In this document: positions 1 to 7,212 of the stretch, piece by piece
Layout: every line of letters starts with the position of its first letter
Numbering within the stretch: position 1 is the first letter of the stretch
Source of the DNA: Bradyrhizobium jicamae
GTDB lineage: Bacteria; Pseudomonadota; Alphaproteobacteria; Rhizobiales; Xanthobacteraceae
Direction of reading: 5' to 3'
Length of the DNA stretch: 32,510 nucleotides
NCBI RefSeq assembly: GCF_018130215.1
Contig: NZ_JAFCKQ010000067.1
Span: forward strand, 1-32,510
Program-made: the position numbers and the translations under genes
The notes under the pieces: generated by a model
What the model was told of the DNA's origin: nothing
Database searches by the model: none
Seen by the model: only the letters and a program-made list of their open reading frames with translations

Positions 1-586
1 GCAACGCCAACGACGTGGCGCTGGGCTCGGGTTCGGTGACGGCCGCGGCGGTCGCGACCACCGGCACTACCATCAACGGCACGGCCTCCAGCTTCGCCGG
101 TACAACGCCGACGAGCACGGTGAGCGTCGGCGCGCCCGGCGCGGAGCGTACCATCACCAATTTGGCGGCGGGGCGGATCAGCGGCACCTCGACCGACGCC
201 GTCAACGGCTCCGAACTCTACGCCACCAACCAGGCGATCAGCACGATCGCCAACGGCGCAGGCATCAAATACTTCCATGCCAATTCGACGCTGGCAGACA
301 GCACGGCAACCGGCAACGACAGCGTTGCGATCGGCCCGGTGGCCCATGCGATCGGAACTGGCAGCGTGGCGCTTGGTCTCAACTCCAGGGCCGGCAACGC
401 CAACGACGTGGCGCTGGGCTCGGGTTCGGTGACGGCCGCGGCGGTCGCGACCACCGGCACTACCATCAACGGCACGGCCTCCAGCTTCGCCGGTACAACG
501 CCGACGAGCACGGTGAGCGTCGGCGCGCCCGGCGCGGAGCGTACCATCACCAATTTGGCGGCGGGGCGGATCAGCGGCACCTCGAC
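1..586. repeat. Exact 193-bp direct repeat inside the adhesin gene
   Basis: Bases 1-193 and 394-586 are identical base for base by direct reading, with an offset of 393 bp (131 codons), so the frame is kept. The first copy may extend left of the window. The repeat covers a head block and the following neck motif (VALGSGSVTAAAV to the GRISGTST region). A third, diverged relative lies at about 1370-1560. Perfect identity at third codon positions points to recent duplication or gene conversion. Confidence 0.95.
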
Positions 587-2468
587 AGATGCGATCAACG
601 GTTCGCAGCTCTATGCGGTAAGCCAGGCGGTCACGTCAGTATCCGGTGGCCTCACGCACTACTACGGTGTCAACGACGGAGGCACCCAGCAGGCGAACTA
701 CGCCAACAACGGCGCTACCGGAGCCAACTCGCTCGCGTCCGGAGTTGCCGCGTCGGCCAGCGCGGCGAACGGCACCTCACTCGGTTACAACACCCGTGCG
801 ACGGTAACGGACGGTGTGGCGATTGGATCCGGCTCGGTTTCCAATCGCGCGGTCGCGCCAGCGACCGGCACAATCGGCACTTACATCCCCTACAACACCA
901 CCGACCTGACGCTGCTCGGTGCGGTTTCAGTCGGCAACGCCACCAGCTACCGCCAGATCACAAATGTTGCCGACGGCACGCAATCCAGCGACGCCGTCAC
1001 CGTACGCCAGTTGACCGGCGCGTTGTCGTCCTTCGCGACCACGACCACAAAATACTTCCACGCCAACTCGACACTGTCGGACTCGTTGGCTGTCGGCGAC
1101 AATTCCGTGGCCGCAGGACCGCAGACTGTTGTCAATGGCGATAACGGCATCGGTATGGGTTTTGGCGCGATCGTCCAGCAGACCGCGCCGGGCGGTATCG
1201 CCATCGGCCAAAATGCAAGCGTTGCATCTGCGGACGCCATTGCGTTCGGTACCTATGCCCAGGCAAACGGCACCCAGTCGCTTGCGTTCGGTGCCGGGGC
1301 ATCGACCTCCAATGCAACCAGTGTCGCGCTCGGGGCGGATGCGAAAGCCAGCGCGCAATCCGGAGATGTGGCGCTCGGCGCCAACTCGACGACTTCGACC
1401 GTGGTTGCGACCACCGGCACCGCCATCGGCGGCAAGAGCTACAGCTTCGCCGGCACTTCGCCGACGTCAACGGTCAGCGTCGGGAGCGCCGGTGCGGAGC
1501 GCACCATCACCAACGTCGCCGCCGGTCAGATCTCCTCGAAGTCAACTGACGCGATTAACGGATCCCAGCTCTGGGCCATCAATACCTCGCTCGACAACCT
1601 TTACAGCGTCGTCAACAAGATCTCCGCCGGTGATTCAAGGGACGTCACCCCCGTGAATGCGAAGTACTTCCACGCCAAGTCGACGGCGGCTGATTCCTCG
1701 GCCAGCGGTGCGGAGAGCGTGGCGATCGGGCCGCAGTCGGTCGCAAGCGCCAGCAACGCGATCTCCATGGGCAACGGTGCAGCCGCATCGGCCAGTGATA
1801 CCGTTGCGATCGGCGCGGGCGCCAAAGCGACCCAGGCCAATTCGCTGGCGCTGGGTGCGAACTCCTCGACAACGGCAAACCTGAGCGATGCCGCCTATAC
1901 CCCGGTCGTCGGCAAAACCGTCGCAGGCGTAACCACCGGAGAAGTGTCGGTCGGCTCGCCCGGCGCCGAACGCCGCATCACCAACGTCGCCGCAGGCTCT
2001 GCCGCGACCGATGCGGTCAATGTGAGCCAGTTGCAGACCCTCGCTAAGGTTTCAGTGCGCTACGATACGGACAGTTCCGGCAACCCGACCAACAAAGTAA
2101 CGTTGAACGGCGGCAACGGTTCGCCGGTGACCGTAAGCAACGTGGCGCCGGGCGTGAACGGTACGGATGCCGTCAACGTCAGCCAGCTGAACGGCGCGTT
2201 CAATCAGCTCAACAGCAAGCTCGGACAGGTGCAGCAGGACGCGTGGCGCAGCGCTGCGATCGGCTTGGCCGCCTCGTCGCTGCGCTACGACGACCGGCCC
2301 GGCAAGGTCAGCGCGTCCCTGGGTGGCGGCGTGTGGCGCAGCGAGACTGCGCTTTCGCTCGGTATCGGCTACACCAGCGAGAATGGCCGCGTGCGCACGA
2401 ATGCGGCGGCGACCACGAGCGGTGGCGATTGGGGTGTGGGTGGCGGCCTGAGCATCACGCTCAACTGA
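1..2468 (+). CDS. Trimeric autotransporter adhesin, C-terminal part (YadA-like), 5' truncated by window
   Basis: The reading frame is already open at base 3, so the gene begins before the window; about 820 residues are visible. It contains YadA-type head repeats (SVAIGP, SVALG, DVALGS), three blocks opening with KYFHA.ST, and six neck-like motifs of the form ITN.A.G...TDA.N.SQL. The last 90 residues are the membrane anchor: a short coiled region (FNQLNSKLGQVQQDAW), then glycine-rich amphipathic strands. Proteins of this family trimerise in the outer membrane, where the anchor forms a 12-stranded barrel that exports the stalk and head. The closing residues are SITLN, so the usual terminal aromatic residue is absent. 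An exact 193-bp repeat lies inside. The next two genes also encode exported proteins, suggesting a cell-surface locus. The family call is firm; the binding target is unknown. Confidence 0.93.
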   Translation, partial: NANDVALGSGSVTAAAVATTGTTINGTASSFAGTTPTSTVSVGAPGAERTITNLAAGRISGTSTDAVNGSELYATNQAISTIANGAGIKYFHANSTLADSTATGNDSVAIGPVAHAIGTGSVALGLNSRAGNANDVALGSGSVTAAAVATTGTTINGTASSFAGTTPTSTVSVGAPGAERTITNLAAGRISGTSTDAINGSQLYAVSQAVTSVSGGLTHYYGVNDGGTQQANYANNGATGANSLASGVAASASAANGTSLGYNTRATVTDGVAIGSGSVSNRAVAPATGTIGTYIPYNTTDLTLLGAVSVGNATSYRQITNVADGTQSSDAVTVRQLTGALSSFATTTTKYFHANSTLSDSLAVGDNSVAAGPQTVVNGDNGIGMGFGAIVQQTAPGGIAIGQNASVASADAIAFGTYAQANGTQSLAFGAGASTSNATSVALGADAKASAQSGDVALGANSTTSTVVATTGTAIGGKSYSFAGTSPTSTVSVGSAGAERTITNVAAGQISSKSTDAINGSQLWAINTSLDNLYSVVNKISAGDSRDVTPVNAKYFHAKSTAADSSASGAESVAIGPQSVASASNAISMGNGAAASASDTVAIGAGAKATQANSLALGANSSTTANLSDAAYTPVVGKTVAGVTTGEVSVGSPGAERRITNVAAGSAATDAVNVSQLQTLAKVSVRYDTDSSGNPTNKVTLNGGNGSPVTVSNVAPGVNGTDAVNVSQLNGAFNQLNSKLGQVQQDAWRSAAIGLAASSLRYDDRPGKVSASLGGGVWRSETALSLGIGYTSENGRVRTNAAATTSGGDWGVGGGLSITLN

Positions 2469-2477
2469 TTTCGACAG

Positions 2478-3059
2478 GTGATGAGGCGGCTTTCATGCGT
2501 GGCTTTGGCGAGCTGGCTCTGTGGAGCCACGACGATCGTCGCGCAGCAGGCGCCGCCTCTGGCCTACATCGTAAAGCCGTCGGACGTGGCGATTCCGGAG
2601 GGAGAAACACTCGGCAGATTCAGGCGCACGATTCAACCGTTCAGGAACTGGACCCTGATCTGCGATGAAAGCCTCAACGCCAGGCGCCGGGTATGCAACA
2701 TCACCCAGGCGATCATCAATCCGCAAGGCGCGGTGGCCTTCAGCTGGTCGCTCGTGGCGACCGACGACGGCAAGCCGCTGATGATGATGCGCGTGCCGGC
2801 TGCAGCCGGATCCGGGCAGCCGATCGAGCTGACCATGGGCGAAAAGCCCGACCGGATCATCGCCCGGACGGACCGTTGCAATGCCAGCTTCTGTTTCGCG
2901 ACGATCGCAATCGGCGATGTGCTGAAGAGGCATATCCGGGCGGCCACGACGTGCGTGGTGACCTACCAACTCCCGCAGATCGGGCCGGTCGTGCTGAATG
3001 CGCCGCTCGATGGGCTGGTTGCTGCGTTGTCGAAAACGAGTGACCAGAGGCACGAGTGA
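2478..3059 (+). CDS. Invasion-associated locus B (IalB) family secreted protein
   Basis: This is a 193-residue protein with an N-terminal signal peptide (hydrophobic residues 4-22, probable cleavage after IVAQ). The mature part has the IalB signature: an early W-x-L-x-C (FRNWTLICDE), a second cysteine (RRRVCNITQ), and the later pair DRCNASFCFA, giving four cysteines that could form two disulfides. IalB proteins are periplasmic or envelope proteins first linked to erythrocyte invasion in Bartonella; their role in soil Rhizobiales is unclear. The gene starts 9 bp after the adhesin stop, so co-transcription with the adhesin is likely. GTG at 2478 and ATG at 2481 are adjacent possible starts and neither has a strong Shine-Dalgarno sequence. 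Confidence 0.85.
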   Translation: MMRRLSCVALASWLCGATTIVAQQAPPLAYIVKPSDVAIPEGETLGRFRRTIQPFRNWTLICDESLNARRRVCNITQAIINPQGAVAFSWSLVATDDGKPLMMMRVPAAAGSGQPIELTMGEKPDRIIARTDRCNASFCFATIAIGDVLKRHIRAATTCVVTYQLPQIGPVVLNAPLDGLVAALSKTSDQRHE

Positions 3060-3089
3060 GACGAGGCAAAAGGGATCTGGAGGAAAAGC

Positions 3090-3845
3090 ATGCGGGTTCG
3101 GACATCTCATGTCAGCTGGGCGGCGAGATTCCGGGGCAGGGGCCTGGGGCGGGAAGAACAGGATGAATCGTCAACGGGGATGAATCAATACCTGCTGCCC
3201 ACGTGTGCTGCGATCGCCGCGGTCTGCGTCGCGGCGTTCAGTGCCGGGCTCGTGGCCTACGCACAGCAGTCACCGGCTACGTCGCTACAGCCGCCGGCGC
3301 AATCCGCCCACAAGCCGCCCGTCAAGCAGAAGTCTTCCCCTCAGAACGTACAGGCGCCCTCGAGCGCTGCGGAAACGGCTCAACCGCAGCAAGCCGCACC
3401 CGAGCAGCAACAGACGCTGTTCGACGAGCAGGCTCGCCAGGGCAGCATTACGACGTGCGGCAGAGTTTTTGGTGCGCTTGGCCGCGGTGTCGCGGCGAAC
3501 TCGACATTCACGGCGCAAACCCAGTGGGACTCGAAAGCCGGCAATGCGCATTCCGTGCAGTCGCTGGTCGCAATCAATCCAGCTCGGAATGGCGAAGCCC
3601 TGCAACGATCGGCAGGCGTCGTATTTGCCGCGCCAGTCGGCTTGTCGTGTGAGGGGACGATGGTCAGGGTCACGCCCAGCGGCGAGAGTTGCCAGAACAT
3701 CGGCGCGGAGCTCACGAAGCAGAATGGCCGAACCACAGCCTTGGGCGATCTGTCCCTGACGACGTTGCCAAGCGGAGTGCAAGTCATGCTCGTTCCGTTC
3801 GGCAATGCATGCGTCGCCGTGACGGCGTTACGGCTGGCAGGCTGA
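3090..3845 (+). CDS. Secreted Pro/Gln-rich protein of unknown function
   Basis: I do not recognise the family. A typical signal sequence (MNQYLLPTCAAIAAVCVAAF, cleavage near AYAQQ) starts at the in-frame ATG at 3180. However, the ATG at 3090 has the better ribosome-binding site (GGAGG at 3078-3082). The choice is between a 221-residue protein with an ordinary signal peptide and a 251-residue protein with 30 extra charged residues in front of it. After the signal comes a low-complexity Pro/Gln/Ala linker of about 70 residues, then a compact domain of about 140 residues with three cysteines (TTCGRVF, LSCEGTMV, ESCQNIG) and a fourth near the end (GNACVAV). It lies 30 bp after the IalB gene and probably belongs to the same exported or surface transcription unit. 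Confidence 0.75.
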   Translation: MRVRTSHVSWAARFRGRGLGREEQDESSTGMNQYLLPTCAAIAAVCVAAFSAGLVAYAQQSPATSLQPPAQSAHKPPVKQKSSPQNVQAPSSAAETAQPQQAAPEQQQTLFDEQARQGSITTCGRVFGALGRGVAANSTFTAQTQWDSKAGNAHSVQSLVAINPARNGEALQRSAGVVFAAPVGLSCEGTMVRVTPSGESCQNIGAELTKQNGRTTALGDLSLTTLPSGVQVMLVPFGNACVAVTALRLAG

Positions 3846-4180
3846 CAATCACTCGCGCCTGAAGGCCTTCAGATGCAATCTCTTGACCTGGGCAGACGGC
3901 GTGTTCGTGTACCGGCAATTGCGACAAGCCGGCGGCCGAACAGCGGCGCATCAATGACGCCGTTATCGACGGGGTCGTGCGGCCCGGCATCGCCTGATCC
4001 TCGCGGAACCCGATTTGCGCGATCAAACCGCATACGGCTCGGGGAACGTTTCGGTGCGGGATCGGTTCGAGAGTCCGATGCCCTCGCGAGAACGGGTAAC
4101 ACGGAGGAAACCCGCCAAGGAGACCCCTACGAAAGGACGACCCGAGGAAGCACGGCGACCTTAAGAAACAGGAGCAGCTG
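3846..4180. other. Gene-poor stretch of 335 bp
   Basis: No convincing gene is seen. A 102-codon open frame crosses it, but its arginine- and serine-rich translation looks like non-coding high-GC sequence. GGAAC at 4043-4047 followed after 16 bases by GGTT (4064-4067) is one base off an EcfG-type promoter and points at the gene starting at 4181, 114 bp further on. This is weak evidence. Confidence 0.4.
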
Positions 4181-4474
4181 ATGAAGCTAAATTCCGAGCA
4201 GGTGAAGCGGACGATGATGCAAATGGAGGCCGAGGTGCTTCCCGAGGATCATCCCGCCATCGCCCGACTGAACAGTGTATTCGGCGACCACACCTACTTC
4301 GTCGACAGAAGCGGTCTCAAGGTGCTCGAGCCCGCCGATACACGTGACATCGAGGGCCAGACCGGTGAGGTCGTGAGTCTCGCCGATTGGAGCGATGCGA
4401 GCCTGACCAGCCTGCGGCCGCACGAGCCGGAACCGACCGGCGTGATCGTGGTGCTCGAGCCGAGCAAGCACTGA
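4181..4474 (+). CDS. Small conserved-type hypothetical protein
   Basis: The protein has 97 residues, is acidic and has no signal peptide or membrane segment. ATG follows AGGAGCAGCTG, giving a good ribosome-binding site at 4168-4172. The N-terminal half is helical and charged (KRTMMQMEAEVLPEDHPA); the middle reads as short strands (GDHTYFVDRSGLKVLEP); and the C-terminus ends in VIVVLEPSKH. Codon use is typical of the window. The compact, charged composition and the ribosome-binding site support a real gene. I do not recognise a function. A possible degenerate EcfG-type promoter lies upstream. Confidence 0.7.
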   Translation: MKLNSEQVKRTMMQMEAEVLPEDHPAIARLNSVFGDHTYFVDRSGLKVLEPADTRDIEGQTGEVVSLADWSDASLTSLRPHEPEPTGVIVVLEPSKH

Positions 4475-4680
4475 AGTTCCGATCGAATCGAACCGGGCCG
4501 CGAGCGGCTCCCTGTGGAGCAAGGCGTCGGCCCGCTTCATGTTGCGCTGTGCCGCGCCCGCGGCATGGCGCAGTGTGGCCATCGTGACCTCAAGAGGTGC
4601 CGAAAGTCACATGGCAAATCAGTTCCGCCTGCGTATGCATCGATTTCACGAGGAGCCGTCCAGGCGATGATGAGGGGCAG

Positions 4681-5061
4681 ATGGGGAGCGTACGACGCTG
4701 GGGCCCTAACGAAGATGACAAGCTCAGGGATCTCGCCGGGGCCGGCAAGAACGCCCTGGAGATCAGCAACGCACTGACGCGTAGCGCCTCGGCGGTGCGC
4801 CGGCGCGCGGAGGTCTTGTCGGTCCTGATCGTCGCGAAAGCCTGGCGGGCGCGCCCATCGCATGTCGCCACCCACCTCGAAAGGGTGGCGATCGACGCCA
4901 TCCGCAATCACCGCCCGTTCCCGGCAGGCGTCGGCCCGAGCACCGTCGCCGGAATGATCGACAAGGGCTGGATCGTTTCCGAGGGGCCGGCCGGGCGGCG
5001 CTATCGGGTCACCGACGCCGGCGTCGAAGCGGTGCGGCGCAAGATCCCGAGCAGCAGCTGA
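4681..5061 (+). CDS. SANT/Myb-like plus winged-helix DNA-binding protein
   Basis: The protein has 126 residues. I chose ATG 4681 because GAGGGG lies 6-7 bases upstream and because the frame before it is unlikely protein. Residues 5-46 (RRWGPNEDDKLRDL, then EISNALTRSASAVRRRAEVL) fit a Myb/SANT-like helix-turn-helix: W plus ED near the start, then a recognition helix of the form AVR.R...L. Residues 68-122 form what looks like a second, winged-helix domain (a helix, a hydrophobic MIDKGWIVSEG segment, the two-strand wing RRYRVTDAG, then a helix). The first domain type is frequent in Bradyrhizobium small proteins. The pairing suggests a transcription regulator or nucleoid-associated factor. The two-domain reading is by eye and targets are unknown. 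Confidence 0.7.
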   Translation: MGSVRRWGPNEDDKLRDLAGAGKNALEISNALTRSASAVRRRAEVLSVLIVAKAWRARPSHVATHLERVAIDAIRNHRPFPAGVGPSTVAGMIDKGWIVSEGPAGRRYRVTDAGVEAVRRKIPSSS

Positions 5062-5193
5062 GGCGAGGGAGGTCCGGCGCGACAATTGGTGCCGCTCGCA
5101 AGATTTTGCGCCCGAGACGCATGCCCGGTCCGTTCAAGCATTGGAGGCAGTCGGAGACTGGTCTCCGCGTGTCCCTCCGACCTGACGGTGCCG

Positions 5194-5970
5194 ATGCTCA
5201 ACGCCCAGCAAGCTGTAACCGAACGACACCAGCGATTCGTCGATCTCGCGCCCTCGATCCGTGAGACGATCGATGCGATCGCCGCCTTGAGGCCGGATCA
5301 GCGGAGCGATGCGGAATTCCTCGAACGGCGGTTCATCCCGACGCTCGGTCTGAACGACGAACTGCTGCACGAGCAGCCGCCGGAGCTGTCGGCGAACTTT
5401 GGCATGGGTCTGCACCTCTGGCAGTATCCGAACCAGCTTGCCCCGTATCTGGTCTGGCTCGCGGACAACTGCTCGGACATCTCGTGCTACATGGAGATCG
5501 GCTGCCGCTGGGGCGGCATGTTCATCCTGGTCGCGGAGTGGCTCAGGGCCTGCGGCGCCGGCCTCAAGACCGTCATTGCGGTCGATCCGATCGCGCCGAC
5601 GCCGTTCATCATCAGGTATTTCGAGCTGCTGCGCGAGCAGGCGACTGTGGAGCCGATCTACATCAGGGCTTTCTCCACCGCGCCGGTGGTTGCCGCGCAT
5701 GTCGATCGGCTGAGGCCCGATTTCGTCTTCATCGATGGCGATCACAGCCTGGAGGGTGCGATGCGGGACCATCTCCTGGTGCGCCGACACGCCGACATCA
5801 TAGTCCATCATGACGTCCATTCTCAGGCTTGTCCGGACACGACGCTGCTCTGGAAGGCGCTGAAGGAGTTCGAAGAGCCCCTGTTCGACGTGGTCGAGTT
5901 CATCGACCAATATCCGTCAGTCAACGGCTCCTTCCTCGGCATCGGCGCCATGAAGCGCCGCGGCGCGTAG
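5194..5970 (+). CDS. Class I SAM-dependent methyltransferase (Methyltransf_24-like)
   Basis: The protein has 258 residues from ATG 5194; the open frame extends up to 5086 but the earlier part has no convincing protein character. Motif I is at residues 99-108 (YMEIGCRWGG), an acidic residue ending strand 2 lies in VIAVDPI near 131, and the motif FVFIDGDHSLEGA (178-190) with IVHHDV (203-208) matches the methyltransferases in which DGDHxYEG and HDV elements line the active site and metal. The substrate cannot be read from sequence; relatives act on sugars, small phenolics or peptides. The gene stands alone between the DNA-binding protein and a repeat element. The ribosome-binding site is weak, so the start is uncertain. 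Confidence 0.82.
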   Translation: MLNAQQAVTERHQRFVDLAPSIRETIDAIAALRPDQRSDAEFLERRFIPTLGLNDELLHEQPPELSANFGMGLHLWQYPNQLAPYLVWLADNCSDISCYMEIGCRWGGMFILVAEWLRACGAGLKTVIAVDPIAPTPFIIRYFELLREQATVEPIYIRAFSTAPVVAAHVDRLRPDFVFIDGDHSLEGAMRDHLLVRRHADIIVHHDVHSQACPDTTLLWKALKEFEEPLFDVVEFIDQYPSVNGSFLGIGAMKRRGA

Positions 5971-6019
5971 AGCGCTATGAGATCGGCTTGAACCGTCATC
6001 CCGCTCTGGCTTCTTGTTT

Positions 6020-6095
6020 GAGCATGATCTCCGCGCCAACGCGTTCGGCGCTTGCCGCGAGGGAAGACCGCTTCACACTTTTCCGGATCATGCTC
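6020..6095. repeat. Interspersed palindromic element of Bradyrhizobium type
   Basis: GAGCATGATC (6020-6029) is the exact reverse complement of GATCATGCTC (6086-6095). Between them lies a second imperfect stem (CGCGCCAACGCG-TTC-GGCGCTTGCCGCG) and the block CTTCACACTTTTCCG. From memory, this arrangement is a common intergenic repeat in Bradyrhizobium genomes. The element may begin about 35 bp further left. It is expected to fold in RNA or act as a protein-binding or transcription-attenuating spacer. Confidence 0.75.
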
Positions 6096-6183
6096 CAGGG
6101 CCGTCGGTCCGAACGAAGGAAGCTGTGGCGCTGCTGGGGTTGGCCCGGATAGACTGCACCTGAGCTCTGGAAAGGCACAGGCC

Positions 6184-6582
6184 ATGGCAGGCGAACGCGA
6201 TCTCACGGCGTTGCTGAGGGGCATCAGGCCCGAATTGCAGGAGGGCACGTTCGTGTTCTGCACCATTGTGCCGGGCGAGGCGATACCGACCGCCTCGTCG
6301 CCACTCCTGGTCTTTCGCGAACGGGAAGGAACGACACTCGTGATGCGGCGGGAGGAGGCCGAGCGCGCGAGGCTGCGCTACGCGTTCGTTTCGCGCCTTC
6401 TGACCTTGACGGTTCATTCCTCGCTGGACGCGGTCGGCCTCCTGGCCGCGGTCACGACGCGTCTCGCACGCGCCGGCATCAGCGTGAATGCGGTCTCGGC
6501 ATTCTACCACGATCATCTGTTCGTTTCCGAGGACCGGGCCGAAGAGGCTCTCGGTCTCCTGCAAGGAATATCCGTTCCGTAG
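6184..6582 (+). CDS. ACT domain-containing protein (DUF2241-like)
   Basis: The protein has 132 residues from ATG 6184, with GGAAAGG about 12 bases upstream. The N-terminal part (LLRGIRPELQEGTFVFCTIV) is the characteristic opening of two-ACT proteins of the DUF2241/COG3602 group. The C-terminal part (LTVHSSLDAVGLLAAVTTRLARAGISVNAVSAFYHDHLFV) is an ACT fold of the ACT_7 type. ACT domains bind amino acids or other small ligands, so a sensing or regulatory role is likely; no enzyme domain is attached. It is followed 59 bp later by the fabA-like gene and may be co-transcribed with it. Confidence 0.85.
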   Translation: MAGERDLTALLRGIRPELQEGTFVFCTIVPGEAIPTASSPLLVFREREGTTLVMRREEAERARLRYAFVSRLLTLTVHSSLDAVGLLAAVTTRLARAGISVNAVSAFYHDHLFVSEDRAEEALGLLQGISVP

Positions 6583-6641
6583 CGGCCGCGACCAGGCCGT
6601 CGACGCCGCAACCGACCATCACTCGTCACCAAAGGTGTGCC

Positions 6642-7172
6642 TTGCCCAACCCGCACGATTTTCACGCACCACAATCGTCCTACTCGAAGGACGAACTGCT
6701 CCGCTCAGGCGAAGGCGGCTATTTCGGCCCCGGCAATGCGCAACTGCCGGCGCCCCCGATGCTGATGATGGACCGCATCACCGAAATCAGTCTCGACGGC
6801 GGCGAGTTCGGCAAGGGCCACGTCACAGGCGAGCTCGACATCACCCCTGGCTTGTGGTTCTTCGCCTGCCACTTCGACGGCGATCCGGTGATGCCGGGAT
6901 GCCTGGGGCTGGACGCAATGTGGCAGATGATCGGCTACTGGCTCGGCTGGTCGGGCTCGCCGGGCAGGGGTCGCGCGCTTGGCGTCGGCGAGGTCAGGTT
7001 CAGGGGCCACATCACGCCCGACGTCAGGCGCGTGCGCTATCAGGTCGACCTGCGCCAGGTGCGGCGCGGCCGGCTGGTGCTCGGCATCGCCGATGGCCAC
7101 GTCTTCGCCGACGACGCGTGCGTCTACGTTGCGAAGGACATGCGGGTCGGGCTGATCACGTCTGCGGCGTGA
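6642..7172 (+). CDS. fabA: FabA-type 3-hydroxyacyl-ACP dehydratase/isomerase
   Basis: The protein has 176 residues. FabA dehydrates 3-hydroxydecanoyl-ACP and isomerises the trans-2 product to cis-3, starting unsaturated fatty acid synthesis. The signature LPAPPMLMMDRITEI (35-49) and the active-site block with His77 in FFACHFDGDPVMPGC and Asp91 in LGLDAMWQ are intact; length is normal. The only start that keeps the conserved N-terminus (YSKDELLRSG) is TTG at 6642, preceded by AAAGG at 6631-6635. No fabB follows, unlike the usual fabA-fabB pair in alphaproteobacteria, so this may be a second, specialised copy. It ends 40 bp from the convergent alkB stop. Confidence 0.93.
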   Translation: MPNPHDFHAPQSSYSKDELLRSGEGGYFGPGNAQLPAPPMLMMDRITEISLDGGEFGKGHVTGELDITPGLWFFACHFDGDPVMPGCLGLDAMWQMIGYWLGWSGSPGRGRALGVGEVRFRGHITPDVRRVRYQVDLRQVRRGRLVLGIADGHVFADDACVYVAKDMRVGLITSAA

Positions 7173-7212
7173 GTGTCGCGCCGGGAGAACGATCCGAAGC
7201 TCGCGGCTCGCA

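Noticed and set aside
1..2000. Repeats that could suggest a CRISPR or satellite array
   Set aside because: The repeats are in-frame protein repeats of an adhesin head and stalk, with irregular unit length and no spacers.
4064..4076. tRNA T-loop-like GGTTCGAGAGTCC
   Set aside because: Two extra bases in the loop, and no acceptor, D or anticodon arm could be found around it.
3873..4181. 102-codon plus-strand frame in the gap before the gene at 4181
   Set aside because: Ser/Arg/Gly-rich with no hydrophobic core or motif; no good ribosome-binding site.
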